Translations under genes and position numbers: made by a program
Origin: a marine group bacterium Sva0996 bin134
GTDB taxonomy: Bacteria; Actinomycetota; Acidimicrobiia; Acidimicrobiales; Bin134
NCBI GenBank assembly: GCA_002239105.1
Contig: MPNQ01000005.1
Location: 1-64,000 of the forward strand
Length of the DNA: 64,000 nucleotides
Direction: 5' to 3'
Notes under the pieces: generated by a model
Seen by the model: the letters and a program-made list of their open reading frames with translations, nothing else
Told to the model about the DNA's origin: nothing
Databases searched by the model: none
Shown here: positions 15,390-24,185 of the stretch, piece by piece
Layout: the number at the start of each line of letters is the position of its first letter
Position numbering within the stretch: position 1 is the first letter of the stretch

Positions 15390-16625
15390 TCAGGGCGTGG
15401 CTTTGTCGGCGGCGTGCATTAGGTCGGCGACCACATCGTCGCTGTGCTCTAAGCCCACCGAGACCCGGATGGTGCCCGGTCCAATGCCCGATGCCTCCAA
15501 CTCCTGGGGGGTCAGGCCGGCGTGGGTGGTGGACGCCGAGTGGGTGACCAGGGTTTCGGGGCCGCCCAGCGACGTGGCGATCTGGGCCAGCTTCACTGCT
15601 TCGACGAACCTCTCCCCCGCCTCATGCCCCCCGGCTAGGTCGAAGGCCAAGAGCCCGCCGAACATCCGCATCTGCCGGGTAGCCAGATCGTGCTGGGGAT
15701 GGGTGGCCAGGCCGGGATAGCGCACCGACTCCACGCCGGGATGATCCGCCAGTGCTTCGGCCAGCTGTTGGGCGGTGGCGCTCTGGCGCTCGAGGCGGAC
15801 CCCCAGGGTGCGCAGGCCCCGAAGGCCGTTCATGGCGTCGAACGGGGCGGCGTTGGCCCCCTGCAAGATGGCGAACCCCCAAAGCGAGGCGATCAAATCG
15901 GCGCTGCCCGACACCACTCCCAAGGTGGCGTCGTTGTGGCCGCCGAGGCCTTTGGTGGCCGAGTGCAGGCTCAGATCCACCCCGTAGTCCAGCGGCCGGG
16001 TGATGCTGGGCGGGGCGAAGGTGGAGTCCACTGCGGTCAGCGGGCCGACGATGGTGCCCAGTTCCTCTAGATCGACCAAATCCAGGCGGGGGTTGGCCGG
16101 GGTCTCGGCGAACACCAGCATGGTCCGGCCCGGACGCACTGCGGCTTGGAACGCCCCCGGCTCGGTGCCGTCCACAAAGGTCACGTCGATCCCGAAGCGA
16201 GGGCACACCGCTTGGAGCAAGAACTGGGTGCCGGAGTAGAGCTGGCGCTGGGCGACGATGTGGTCGCCCGCCGAGCACAGGCCCAGGATCACGCAGCTAA
16301 CCGCGCCCATTCCCGACGCGAAGGCCCGGGAGGCCTCCGCCCCCTCAAGCTCGGCCATGGCATCCTCGAAGGCCGCCACCGTGGGGTTGCCGTTGCGGGT
16401 GTAGTAGTGGCTCTCGGTGGGATCCAGCGCCATGCGCCGGCCGACCTCTAACGACGGGATGCGAAAAGTGGTGGTGGGGTGAAGTGAAGGGGCCAGCTCG
16501 GCCCCGCCTGAACGTCGGCCGGCCAATACGGCCACCGTGTCCGGATGGGAGAACGCGGCCGGGTCGGGGGCGGCTACCGTCTCCCTGCTGACACCGTCAT
16601 CGTCCCTGCCGGTGTCAGGCGACAC
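15390..16625 (-). CDS. PLP-dependent sulfhydrylase/trans-sulfuration enzyme
   Basis: A 411-residue Cys/Met-metabolism enzyme. The PLP lysine is in SLHSATKGLGGHND, the substrate region in YYTRNGNPTVAAFE, and the C-terminal TLVTHSASTTHAGLTPQE is typical of the family. With metX directly upstream it most likely makes homocysteine or cystathionine from O-acylhomoserine (MetZ/MetB/MetY type); methionine gamma-lyase is an alternative. GTG 16625 overlaps the end of metX by 11 bases with AAGGTGGG upstream, so the two are translationally linked and under the same riboswitch. Confidence 0.85.
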   Translation of the reverse strand: MSPDTGRDDDGVSRETVAAPDPAAFSHPDTVAVLAGRRSGGAELAPSLHPTTTFRIPSLEVGRRMALDPTESHYYTRNGNPTVAAFEDAMAELEGAEASRAFASGMGAVSCVILGLCSAGDHIVAQRQLYSGTQFLLQAVCPRFGIDVTFVDGTEPGAFQAAVRPGRTMLVFAETPANPRLDLVDLEELGTIVGPLTAVDSTFAPPSITRPLDYGVDLSLHSATKGLGGHNDATLGVVSGSADLIASLWGFAILQGANAAPFDAMNGLRGLRTLGVRLERQSATAQQLAEALADHPGVESVRYPGLATHPQHDLATRQMRMFGGLLAFDLAGGHEAGERFVEAVKLAQIATSLGGPETLVTHSASTTHAGLTPQELEASGIGPGTIRVSVGLEHSDDVVADLMHAADKATP

Positions 16626-17871
16626 TGCTTCCCACCTTCTCCAGGAAGTCCTTGATGGCCTGGCCCACCGCCTCAACTTCGAGCAGGAAACCGTCGTGGC
16701 CGTGGGGACTGTCCACCACGGTGTACACGCATCGCCCGCCGGCAGCCACTACCGCGTCGTGCAACTCCACCTGCTGGCGGGGCGGGTACAGCGTGTCGCT
16801 GGTGATGCTCAGCGACAGCACCGGTGAAGTTATCCGGGCGGCGGCCGCGGCGATGCCGCCCCGGTCGCGGCCGATGTCGTGCAGGTCCATCACCCGGTTG
16901 AGCACCAGGTAGGTGTTGGCGTCGAACCGGCGGACCAGCTTCTCCCCGTGGTAGTCGAGGTACGACTCCACCTGGAAGCGGTCCCAGGCCCCGTACACCG
17001 AGTGGATGTCGAACAGTTCCCGCCCGAAGCGGTCTTCGAACACCTCGTCGGACCGGTAGGTGATCTGGGCCAGCGACCGGGCAATGGCCAGCCCCACATG
17101 GGGTCCCTGTCCGAGCGGGTTGTCGTAATAGTCGCCGCCTCGCCAGTTGGGGTCCAGCGCCAAGGCCGTCCGCCCCACCGCCGACCAACCGATCTGCTGG
17201 GCACTGGCCGCCATGCACCCGGCCAAAGAGCACACCGAACTCACCCGGTCGGGGAACATCACGCCCCACTCCAGAGCCTGCATGGCCCCCATCGATCCCC
17301 CGACCACCGTCAGCCACCGCTTGACGCCCAGATGGTCGGCCAACCGGCGCTGGGTACGCACTATGTCGCGCACCGTCACCGTGGGGAACGACGAGCCATA
17401 GGGCTGGTGGGTGTCGGGGTTGGGCGATGCCGGTCCGGTGCTGCCCTGACACCCGCCCAGCACGTTGGCGCACACCACATACAGCTCATTGGTGTCCAGG
17501 GCTTTGCCCGGGCCGATCATCTCTCCCCACCACCCGGGGGTGGGGTGGCCGTGACCGGCGTCGCCGGAGACGTGCGAGTCGCCGGTGAGGGCGTGGCAGA
17601 TCAAAACGGCGTTGGAGCCGTCGGAGGCCAGTTGCCCCCATGTCTCGTAGGCCACGGTCACTTCCCGCAGCGCCCCGCCGCCCTCCAGCACAAAGGAGTG
17701 GGGGCGGTCGAGGGTGAAAAACTGGCGGCTGCCAGGGGGATCGCCAGCCAGCCACGCGCCGGTCACCGGCAAGTCGGTGCTGTAGCCCCGAGGGTGGGAC
17801 AGACTGGGCGCCTCAGCGGCCGGCTCAACAGGAGGACGGCGCCCGACGCTGCGGTTCTTGTCTGTTGGCAT
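16615..17871 (-). CDS. metX: Homoserine O-acyltransferase
   Basis: The 418-residue alpha/beta-hydrolase-fold enzyme activates homoserine for methionine synthesis. It has VTVAYETWG, ICHALTGDSH, the nucleophile motif GGSMGAMQALEW (about residues 192-203), the catalytic Asp in SITSDTLYPP and His in SPHGHDGFLLE. Family naming is acetyltransferase, although succinyl specificity cannot be excluded by eye. The ATG at 17871 follows GGGAGGA, which is held in a hairpin. A SAM riboswitch precedes it and the sulfhydrylase gene follows with overlap. Confidence 0.93.
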   Translation of the reverse strand: MPTDKNRSVGRRPPVEPAAEAPSLSHPRGYSTDLPVTGAWLAGDPPGSRQFFTLDRPHSFVLEGGGALREVTVAYETWGQLASDGSNAVLICHALTGDSHVSGDAGHGHPTPGWWGEMIGPGKALDTNELYVVCANVLGGCQGSTGPASPNPDTHQPYGSSFPTVTVRDIVRTQRRLADHLGVKRWLTVVGGSMGAMQALEWGVMFPDRVSSVCSLAGCMAASAQQIGWSAVGRTALALDPNWRGGDYYDNPLGQGPHVGLAIARSLAQITYRSDEVFEDRFGRELFDIHSVYGAWDRFQVESYLDYHGEKLVRRFDANTYLVLNRVMDLHDIGRDRGGIAAAAARITSPVLSLSITSDTLYPPRQQVELHDAVVAAGGRCVYTVVDSPHGHDGFLLEVEAVGQAIKDFLEKVGSSVA

Positions 17872-17902
17872 GGTCCTCCCTTCGTCTGTCTATGGGAGGG
17901 CC
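17872..17902 (-). promoter_or_regulatory. Hairpin covering the metX ribosome binding site
   Basis: On minus, GGCCCTCCC (17902-17894) pairs with GGGAGGACC (17880-17872) across a 13-base loop, leaving at most one mismatch. The paired strand is the metX Shine-Dalgarno sequence immediately before the ATG. This would block initiation and is the natural output stage of the SAM aptamer upstream. Confidence 0.6.
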
Positions 17903-17940
17903 ACTTTTGCCGTAGCGGATAAGCCCGGACACTTGGTTGC

Positions 17941-18066
17941 CTCCGGATTGGCCGGAGACCACATCTCCCGCCGAAGCGGGCGAGCACCTTGGGTGTCCCT
18001 CCCAGGTTGCTGGACCAACCATCCGAGCACAGTGTCTCGGGCGGAAAGCCGCTCTCGATGTACCCC
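17941..18066 (-). ncRNA. SAM riboswitch aptamer (SAM-I/SAM-IV type)
   Basis: On minus, in order: ACATC (closing stem, pairs with GATGT after the core), a CCGAG...CTCGG hairpin, GATGG (kink-turn-like), then CAGCAACCTGGG and CACCCAAGGTGCT, where ACCTGGG pairs with CCCAAGGT. CAACC...GGTGC is the hallmark core of the SAM-I/SAM-IV clan. A CCCGC-TTCG-GCGGG hairpin and CTCCGG-CCAAT-CCGGAG follow. It is the leader of metX and the sulfhydrylase. SAM binding would be expected to reduce expression. Exact class (SAM-IV or SAM-I/IV variant) is undecided. Confidence 0.7.
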
Positions 18067-18118
18067 TACAGGGTAGCGGGGCGCAGAACGCAGGCTCAAC
18101 CTTTTACTTACTGAGGGG

Positions 18119-19285
18119 TCAGACGGCCTCGGCCACCGGGTCCCATCGGTCGAGGGCGTCCAGCCGATCATCGTTGGAGAACATCTCCACGATGGGGACA
18201 TCCAGCGACAGCCGGCGCTGGAGCCTTTTGACTACCAACTCCTCGTTCCACAGCGACAAGGTGACAGCCATGCCCGACTCCCCGGCCCGGGCGGTGCGGC
18301 CCGAGCGGTGCAGGTAGGTCTTGTGGTCGGGCGGCGGGTCGAAGTGGATCACCACGTCCACGTCGTCGATATGCAGTCCTCGAGCGGCCACATCGGTGGC
18401 CACCAGTGCCTGGATATCGCCGGTGGCGAACCGGGCCAGCGAGCGCTCCCGAGCCTGCTGGCGGAGGTCGCCGTGGATGGGCTCGGCCCGCACGCCCTCG
18501 TCCTGGAGCTTGCGGGCTAGGCGGTCGCACCCGTGGCGGGTGGCGGAGAAAACCAGGGTGCGATTGGAGGCCCGGATGATGGCTGCGGCCACGTTGACCT
18601 TGTCCATCTGATGGACGGCCACGAACCGGTGCTGCATCTCATCCACCGTGACCTGCTTGGACTCGACTTCGTGGCGGGCCGGGTCATCCTGGTAGCGGCG
18701 GACCAGGGCGTCCACCGCCCCGTCGAGGGTGGCCGAGAACAGCAGGGTCTGGTGGCGGGACTCCACATGGCGCAGGATCCACTCCACTTGGGGCAAAAAG
18801 CCCATGTCGGCCATGCGGTCGGCCTCGTCCACCACCACGATCTCCAGCTTGGCCACCGACACTGCCTTGCGGTCGATCAGGTCGATGAGCCGCCCGGGCG
18901 TGGCCACGATTATGTCCAGGCCGTTGTCGATCTTTTTGATCTGGGCCTCAATGGGCGCCCCGCCGTACACCGGATCCAGGGTTAGATCCCGGCACCGGGC
19001 CAAGGGTTGCAGCTCCTTGGCCACCTGCACTGCCAGCTCGCGGGTGGGGACCAGTACCAGTCCGCGCGCCCAATGGGAGTCGGCATGGGAGAGGTTCTCC
19101 ACCATGGGCAGGCCGAACGCCAGGGTCTTGCCCGACCCGGTTTTGGCCTTGCCGCACACGTCTCGGCCAGCGAGAGCGTCGGGGATGGTAAGGGTTTGAA
19201 TGGGGAACGGGGCTTGGATGCCTCGTTCTTTGAGCGAGGCCACCAAGTCTGAGGCCACGCCCAAAAAGCGGAATTCTTCTGTCAT
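18119..19285 (-). CDS. DEAD-box RNA helicase
   Basis: A compact 388-residue ATP-dependent RNA helicase with the two RecA-like domains and little tail. It shows the Q-motif (FPIQTLTIPDALAG), AKTGSGKT (motif I), PTREL, VDEADRM (motif II), SAT (motif III) and the C-terminal HRSGRTARAG (motif VI). It probably works in ribosome assembly or mRNA turnover. It lies downstream of lgt with a 64-base gap. No C-terminal RNA-binding extension is present, unlike larger RhlE/CsdA proteins. Confidence 0.92.
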   Translation of the reverse strand: MTEEFRFLGVASDLVASLKERGIQAPFPIQTLTIPDALAGRDVCGKAKTGSGKTLAFGLPMVENLSHADSHWARGLVLVPTRELAVQVAKELQPLARCRDLTLDPVYGGAPIEAQIKKIDNGLDIIVATPGRLIDLIDRKAVSVAKLEIVVVDEADRMADMGFLPQVEWILRHVESRHQTLLFSATLDGAVDALVRRYQDDPARHEVESKQVTVDEMQHRFVAVHQMDKVNVAAAIIRASNRTLVFSATRHGCDRLARKLQDEGVRAEPIHGDLRQQARERSLARFATGDIQALVATDVAARGLHIDDVDVVIHFDPPPDHKTYLHRSGRTARAGESGMAVTLSLWNEELVVKRLQRRLSLDVPIVEMFSNDDRLDALDRWDPVAEAV

Positions 19286-19349
19286 CTAAGGTGCGGGCTG
19301 CGGAAGAAAGCGGAATAGATCGCCAGCCCGCCCTCTTAGGATACTGGAT

Positions 19350-20261
19350 TTAGGGCGTGGACGTGATGTTTTCGGCGGACGGTACCTCATGCACCGGCTG
19401 TTCGGGCTCGGGGTCTTCGGGAGCCAACTCGTCTGAAGACGGCTCATCGGGGGCCGTTTCATCGGGGTCTGCCTCGCCGACATCGCCCCGGCCCCAGAGC
19501 AGGTAGGCCACCGATCCGGCGATCAGCGCCAGCATCACCCAGATGTTGACCCGCACCCCTCCCAGTTCGCTGGCGAAGTCCACCCTGATGGTCTCGATCC
19601 ACAGCCGGCCCAGCGAGTAGCCGAGCACGTACAGCCCGAACAAGCGTCCCGGCTTGAGGGTGAAGCGCTTGCTTACCCACAGCAGAACCCCGACCAGCGC
19701 CAGGTTCCAGATGCACTCGTACAAGAATGTGGGGTGGAAGGTGTCGTCGTCCAGATACTGGAACCGGCGGTGCTCGGGGTCGATCTCCAGCGCCCACGGC
19801 AGGTCGGTGGGCCGCCCGTACAGCTCCTGGTTGAACCAGTTGCCCCATCGCCCGATGGCCTGGGCTAGCGGGAGGGCGGGGGCGGCGGCGTCGGCAATGT
19901 GGGAGAACGGGACATTGCGCTGGCGGGCGAGCACCGCCGCCACGGCCACGCCGGCGATCACGCCGCCGGGTATGCCCAGTCCCCCCTCCCATATCTGCCA
20001 CGCCTCGCCCCAGTTCCCCTCGTAGGACTTCCAATCGGTGATGACGTGGTAGATCCGAGAGCCGATCAGCCCGGCGATCACCGCCCAGACGGTGATGGAA
20101 CTGGCCAGTTCCGGGGAATAGCCCTGCTGGGTGAATCGGCGGGCGAACAGCCAGGCCGCGGCCAGAACGCCGAGGGCGATCATGAGGCCGTAAGCCCGCA
20201 GATCCAAAGAGCCGATCTCTAGGCTGCTGGAACCCGGACTGGGAATCGAAGTCAAGATCAC
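19350..20261 (-). CDS. lgt: Prolipoprotein diacylglyceryl transferase
   Basis: The 303-residue integral membrane enzyme moves a diacylglyceryl group from phosphatidylglycerol to the lipobox Cys of prelipoproteins. It has about seven hydrophobic segments, the Lgt signature AIGRWGNWFNQELYGRPT (about residues 139-156) and a later YSLGRLWIETIR segment. The last 50 residues are a cytoplasmic acidic tail (DPDETAPDEPSSDELAPEDP), a type of extension often seen in actinobacterial Lgt. It is divergent from the SnoaL-like gene. Confidence 0.93.
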   Translation of the reverse strand: MILTSIPSPGSSSLEIGSLDLRAYGLMIALGVLAAAWLFARRFTQQGYSPELASSITVWAVIAGLIGSRIYHVITDWKSYEGNWGEAWQIWEGGLGIPGGVIAGVAVAAVLARQRNVPFSHIADAAAPALPLAQAIGRWGNWFNQELYGRPTDLPWALEIDPEHRRFQYLDDDTFHPTFLYECIWNLALVGVLLWVSKRFTLKPGRLFGLYVLGYSLGRLWIETIRVDFASELGGVRVNIWVMLALIAGSVAYLLWGRGDVGEADPDETAPDEPSSDELAPEDPEPEQPVHEVPSAENITSTP

Positions 20262-20350
20262 TGCCCTACTCTGCCATGTTCGGCCAGAAAAACAGCCTAT
20301 CGGAGCCCATCTCGCACTCTGGGTGGTCTGGTCTGATTAGATTTCAGCCC

Positions 20351-20806
20351 ATGAGCGACAGCGCACGATTGATCGAGAACCTCCTCTACACCTATGCCGA
20401 GCGGATCGACGGCGGGAACCTGGAGGGGGTGGCCGACCTGTTTACCCACGGTCGCATCGTGGCCTCCCCCGAGGCTCCAGTGGAGATGGTGGTGGCCGGA
20501 CGAGACGAGGTGCTGGGGATGTATCAGAGCTCCACCCGGCTCTACCCCTGCGGCACCCCCCGGACCAAGCACGTCACCACCAACGCCATCATCGAGGTGG
20601 ATGACGATGCCGGAACCGCCGAGGGCCGCGCCTACTACACCGTCTTCCAGCAGCTCGACGACTTCCCGCTGCAACCCATCATCACCGGCCGCTACCACGA
20701 CACCTTCCACCGAATCGACGGAGTTTGGTGGTTCGACCAGCGGACCATGCTGGTGGACCAGCTCGGCGACTTGAGCCGCCATCTGCTGTTCGAGTTGGAG
20801 ATGTGA
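20351..20806 (+). CDS. SnoaL-like/NTF2-fold protein
   Basis: The 151-residue product begins MSDSARLIENLLYTYAERID and has the small cone-shaped NTF2 fold pattern: helices, then strands with RTKHVTTNAIIEV, ITGRYHDTFHRIDGVWWF and FDQRTMLVD. Such proteins are polyketide cyclases, ketosteroid-isomerase-like enzymes or dioxygenase small subunits. ATG 20351 is preferred over an earlier frame start at 20276. It heads a plus-strand group with an SDR and a BKACE gene. Confidence 0.75.
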   Translation: MSDSARLIENLLYTYAERIDGGNLEGVADLFTHGRIVASPEAPVEMVVAGRDEVLGMYQSSTRLYPCGTPRTKHVTTNAIIEVDDDAGTAEGRAYYTVFQQLDDFPLQPIITGRYHDTFHRIDGVWWFDQRTMLVDQLGDLSRHLLFELEM

Positions 20807-20846
20807 GGCTGACGGCCGGATTGCACCGCAGCAAGGAGACTCGACG

Positions 20847-21632
20847 ATGACCGACCTCACGCCCGCCAACCTGTTCGGCCTCGACGGCAAGATCGCCCTG
20901 GTTACCGGAGGCGGACGGGGCATTGGAGCCATGATCGCCGAGGGTCTTTTGGGTGCCGGGGCCCGGGTGATCATCTCCTCCCGGCGCCAGGACCAGCTCG
21001 ACGAGGCGGTAGCAGAGCTGTCGGGCATCGGCCCCGTGGAGGCCATCGCCGCCGACTGCTCCACCGAGCAGGGCTGCAAGAGCTTGGCCCAAGCCGTTGG
21101 TGAGCGCACCGAGCGGCTGGACATCCTCGTCAACAACGCCGGGGCCACCTGGGGGGCGCCTTTGACGGAGTTCCCCGACTCGGCCTGGGACAAGGTGCTG
21201 AACCTGAACGTGAAGGGGGTATTCCAGCTGACCGTGGCTCTGCTCCCCTTGCTGGAAGCAGCAGCCACCCCCGACGACCCCGCCCGAGTCATTAACCTGG
21301 GCTCGATTCAAGGCCTCCAAGCCCCCGACATCGAGAACTACTCATATTCGGCCAGCAAGGCCGCGGTCCACCACATGACCCGGGTCTTGGCCAAGAAGCT
21401 GGGATCCAGCCATATCACGGTCAACGCCATCGCCCCGGGGGCGTTCTACACCAAGATGATGGCCTACACGCTGGACAATTTCGGCGACGAGATCGCGGAG
21501 GCCACCGCTTTGGGACGGCTTGGGCAACCGGAGGACATGGCTGGCGCGGCCGTGTTCTTATCGGGACGGGGCGGGGCGTACCTGACCGGCGCGGTCATCC
21601 CGGTGGATGGCGGCTACTCCACCACCCTCTAA
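20847..21632 (+). CDS. Short-chain dehydrogenase/reductase
   Basis: A 261-residue classical SDR: the cofactor motif TGGGRGIG (about residues 20-27), NNAG (residues 91-94), catalytic Ser in NLGSIQGL, and the YSASK active-site segment. RR after the second strand (SSRRQ) suggests NADP(H). It follows the SnoaL-like gene by 40 bases with AAGGAG upstream and precedes the BKACE gene by 15 bases. The substrate is unknown. Confidence 0.88.
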   Translation: MTDLTPANLFGLDGKIALVTGGGRGIGAMIAEGLLGAGARVIISSRRQDQLDEAVAELSGIGPVEAIAADCSTEQGCKSLAQAVGERTERLDILVNNAGATWGAPLTEFPDSAWDKVLNLNVKGVFQLTVALLPLLEAAATPDDPARVINLGSIQGLQAPDIENYSYSASKAAVHHMTRVLAKKLGSSHITVNAIAPGAFYTKMMAYTLDNFGDEIAEATALGRLGQPEDMAGAAVFLSGRGGAYLTGAVIPVDGGYSTTL

Positions 21633-21647
21633 GGGAAGGTATCGCCC

Positions 21648-22523
21648 ATGTCTCCAGTGTTCATCGAAGTCCGGGCCAACGAGTACACCGGCCGGGAGGC
21701 CAACCCCAACGTCCCCTGGTCGACCGACGAGCTCATTGCCGATGCGGTGGCCTGCGCCGAGGCCGGGGCGTCGGTCTACCACTTCCACGGGAGAGATCCG
21801 GCTACCGGGGCGCCGGTGTGGGACGCCGACACGCTGGGAACTGTCATCGTCGGGGTGCGCGACGCCTGCGACATCATTTTGATGCCCACCCTGGGGGCTT
21901 CCACTGTGCCCGATCCCCATGCCCGGCTGGCTCCTGTGCTGGAGATGGCCGCCGATCCGGCCACCCGGCCCGAACTGGCGCCCATAGACCTGGGCAGCTT
22001 CAACATCGACCCCTACGACTCCGATAGCGGATCGTTCGGCAACCCCGACATCGTCTATGTGACTCCGCTGCGAGCGCTGCGGGAGATGGTGGCCGATGTT
22101 GCGAAGGCGGGAATGAAGCCGATGGGCGCATTGTGGACAGTGGGGTCGGCCCGGCTGCTGGCGGCGTTCTTAGACACCGGGGACATGGCCGCGCCGGCCT
22201 ATGGGGAGGTCACCCTGTCGGACTCGTGGCTGTCGGGGCATCCGGCCACCGTCGACGGGCTCGACGCCATGACCCGCTTCCTCCCCGACGACGGGCGGGC
22301 GGTGTGGGGCTGTCTGGCCTACGGCGCCGACCTGCGGCGGTTGGCCCCTGAAGTGATCTCTCGGGGCGGACACCTCATAGCCGGATTGGGCGACTACCCC
22401 TATTTGGAGCTGGGCACCCCCACCAACGCCGACGTCGTGGCTGCGCTGGCCGGCTGCATCGCGAACTCGGGGGCGGAACTGGCCACAGTAGGCCAGACCC
22501 GTACCCTGCTGGGACTCGGCTGA
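21648..22523 (+). CDS. Beta-keto acid cleavage enzyme (BKACE, DUF849)
   Basis: The 291-residue TIM-barrel protein matches the BKACE/DUF849 family, which condenses a beta-keto acid with acetyl-CoA to give acetoacetate and a new CoA ester using zinc. Seen in sequence: IEVRANEYTGREANPNVPW at the start, the metal motif YHFHGRDPATG (about residues 44-54) and the late GGHLIAGLGDYPY. The specific substrate cannot be read from sequence. It ends 12 bases before the convergent glucosidase gene. Confidence 0.85.
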   Translation: MSPVFIEVRANEYTGREANPNVPWSTDELIADAVACAEAGASVYHFHGRDPATGAPVWDADTLGTVIVGVRDACDIILMPTLGASTVPDPHARLAPVLEMAADPATRPELAPIDLGSFNIDPYDSDSGSFGNPDIVYVTPLRALREMVADVAKAGMKPMGALWTVGSARLLAAFLDTGDMAAPAYGEVTLSDSWLSGHPATVDGLDAMTRFLPDDGRAVWGCLAYGADLRRLAPEVISRGGHLIAGLGDYPYLELGTPTNADVVAALAGCIANSGAELATVGQTRTLLGLG

Positions 22524-22535
22524 TAAGCGAGCCGG

Positions 22536-24149
22536 TCAGGCGGAGTCGGTCACCCGAACCAAGAGCACGCCTTCGGGGGATTCGAGGCCTATGGCCGCCT
22601 CGGCCACTTCCCCGGCGGGGCGCTTAGAGGAGAATGCCAGGCGCCACTGCCCCGGCGGGAGCTGGAAGTCGGTGGGAATGTCGGCCAAGTTAAGGGCGCA
22701 CACGCAGTCGCCGCGGCGGAAGCCGATCACCGGGGCCGACCGGTCGGTCAACCACTCCAGCTTGCGGGCTTGGAGGTCGTCGAGTTGGTGGCGCACGGCA
22801 AGGAGTTCCCGGTATTTGTTCAGCGTCGATCCAGGGTCGTCGCGCTGAGCCGACACGGTGTCGGCGTCGGCCCGGCCCACGGGCAGCCACGGCTCTGATC
22901 CTTCGGTGAACCCGCCGCTCGGCCCCGGCAACCACGGCATCGGGGTGCGGCATCCGTCGCGGCCGTCGGCGGGGTTCTGGTTCCGGACGGCCACCGGATC
23001 CTGGCGCTGATCGAGGGGTACGTCCACCTCCTCGAGGCCCAGCTCATCGCCCTGGTAGAGGAACGGCAGGCCGGGCAGGGCAAAAAGCAGCACGCAGTAG
23101 GCCAGCGACCGCGACTGGCCCAGCTCACCGCCGCCCAACCGGGTGGGTGCCCGGGGATCGTCGTGGCTGCTGATGGCCCAGGACAAGTCCCGGGGTGCGG
23201 CGTCGAGCGCATCCCGGAACGTGGACCACATGGCCGCCGGATCCCAGGGGGTGTGCATGGGGGCGAAGTAGAAGGCCCGGTGCAGACCGTCTTGGTTGGC
23301 CACATACCGGCTCACCTGATTGGGATTGTTGTCCCTCAGGTAGACCTCCCCCAAAAGCAAGGCGTCATAGTGCTCTGCGATGGCCCTCCAACGGCGGTAG
23401 ATGGCGGTGTTGCCCCCCTGGTCGAGGTCGTAGCGGTGGTCATAGCAGCCGAACGCCTGACGGGGGCTCATGTCGGGGGTGACCGGGAACCGCTGCGGGT
23501 TGTCGGGCATGAGCATGTTCTTGACCAGGCCATGGGCCACGTCCACCCGAAAGCCGTCCACATCGCGATCCAGCCAGAACGCCAGCACATCGTCGAACTC
23601 CCGCACCAGGTTGGGGTTGGACCAGTTCAAGTCGGGCTGCTCGGGCAGAAACAGGTGGAGGTAGTACTGCTCGGAGGCTTCGTCCAATGTCCAGGCCGGC
23701 CCGCCGAAGTGCGATATCCAGTTGTTGGGGGGCCCGCCGCCCAAAGCCGGGTCCCGCCAGTGATAAAGGCCCCGCATGGGGCTGTCGGGGTCGGCCCGGG
23801 AGGTCTTGAACCACGGATGCTGGTCGGAGGAGTGGTTGGGAACCAGATCGATGAGCACCCGCAGGCCCAGGCGATGGGCCTCGGCGATGCAGGCGTCGAA
23901 GTCGCCCAGCGTTCCGAACAGGGGGTCGACCCCGGTGTAGTCGGCCACGTCGTAGCCGAAATCGGCCATGGGCGACGGGTAGAAGGGGGTGATCCACACG
24001 ATGCCGACGCCGAGCCACGCCAGGTATTCCAGCTTGGAGGTCAGGCCGGGAAAGTCCCCGATTCCGTCGCCGTTGCCGTCGGCGAACGACCGGATGTACA
24101 CCTCATAGCCCACCTCGCGGTCCCACCAGCGCAGGTTGTTGTCGCTCAT
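22536..24149 (-). CDS. GH13 alpha-glucosidase
   Basis: The 537-residue alpha-amylase-family enzyme hydrolyses alpha-glucosidic bonds (oligo-1,6-glucosidase or alpha-glucosidase type). All four conserved regions are present: DLVPNHSSD, GFRVDVAHG (nucleophile Asp), LLGEVYLRD (acid/base Glu) and SSHDDPRA. The start YEVYIRSFADGNGDGIGDF is typical of this subgroup. No signal peptide, so it is intracellular and handles imported or storage oligosaccharides. The C-terminal beta domain is short but complete. It lies in line with the alcohol dehydrogenase gene, 36 bases apart. Confidence 0.9.
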   Translation of the reverse strand: MSDNNLRWWDREVGYEVYIRSFADGNGDGIGDFPGLTSKLEYLAWLGVGIVWITPFYPSPMADFGYDVADYTGVDPLFGTLGDFDACIAEAHRLGLRVLIDLVPNHSSDQHPWFKTSRADPDSPMRGLYHWRDPALGGGPPNNWISHFGGPAWTLDEASEQYYLHLFLPEQPDLNWSNPNLVREFDDVLAFWLDRDVDGFRVDVAHGLVKNMLMPDNPQRFPVTPDMSPRQAFGCYDHRYDLDQGGNTAIYRRWRAIAEHYDALLLGEVYLRDNNPNQVSRYVANQDGLHRAFYFAPMHTPWDPAAMWSTFRDALDAAPRDLSWAISSHDDPRAPTRLGGGELGQSRSLAYCVLLFALPGLPFLYQGDELGLEEVDVPLDQRQDPVAVRNQNPADGRDGCRTPMPWLPGPSGGFTEGSEPWLPVGRADADTVSAQRDDPGSTLNKYRELLAVRHQLDDLQARKLEWLTDRSAPVIGFRRGDCVCALNLADIPTDFQLPPGQWRLAFSSKRPAGEVAEAAIGLESPEGVLLVRVTDSA

Positions 24150-24185
24150 GGCCGGGTGCCTCTCATCGAATCGACTGGCGGTTGC

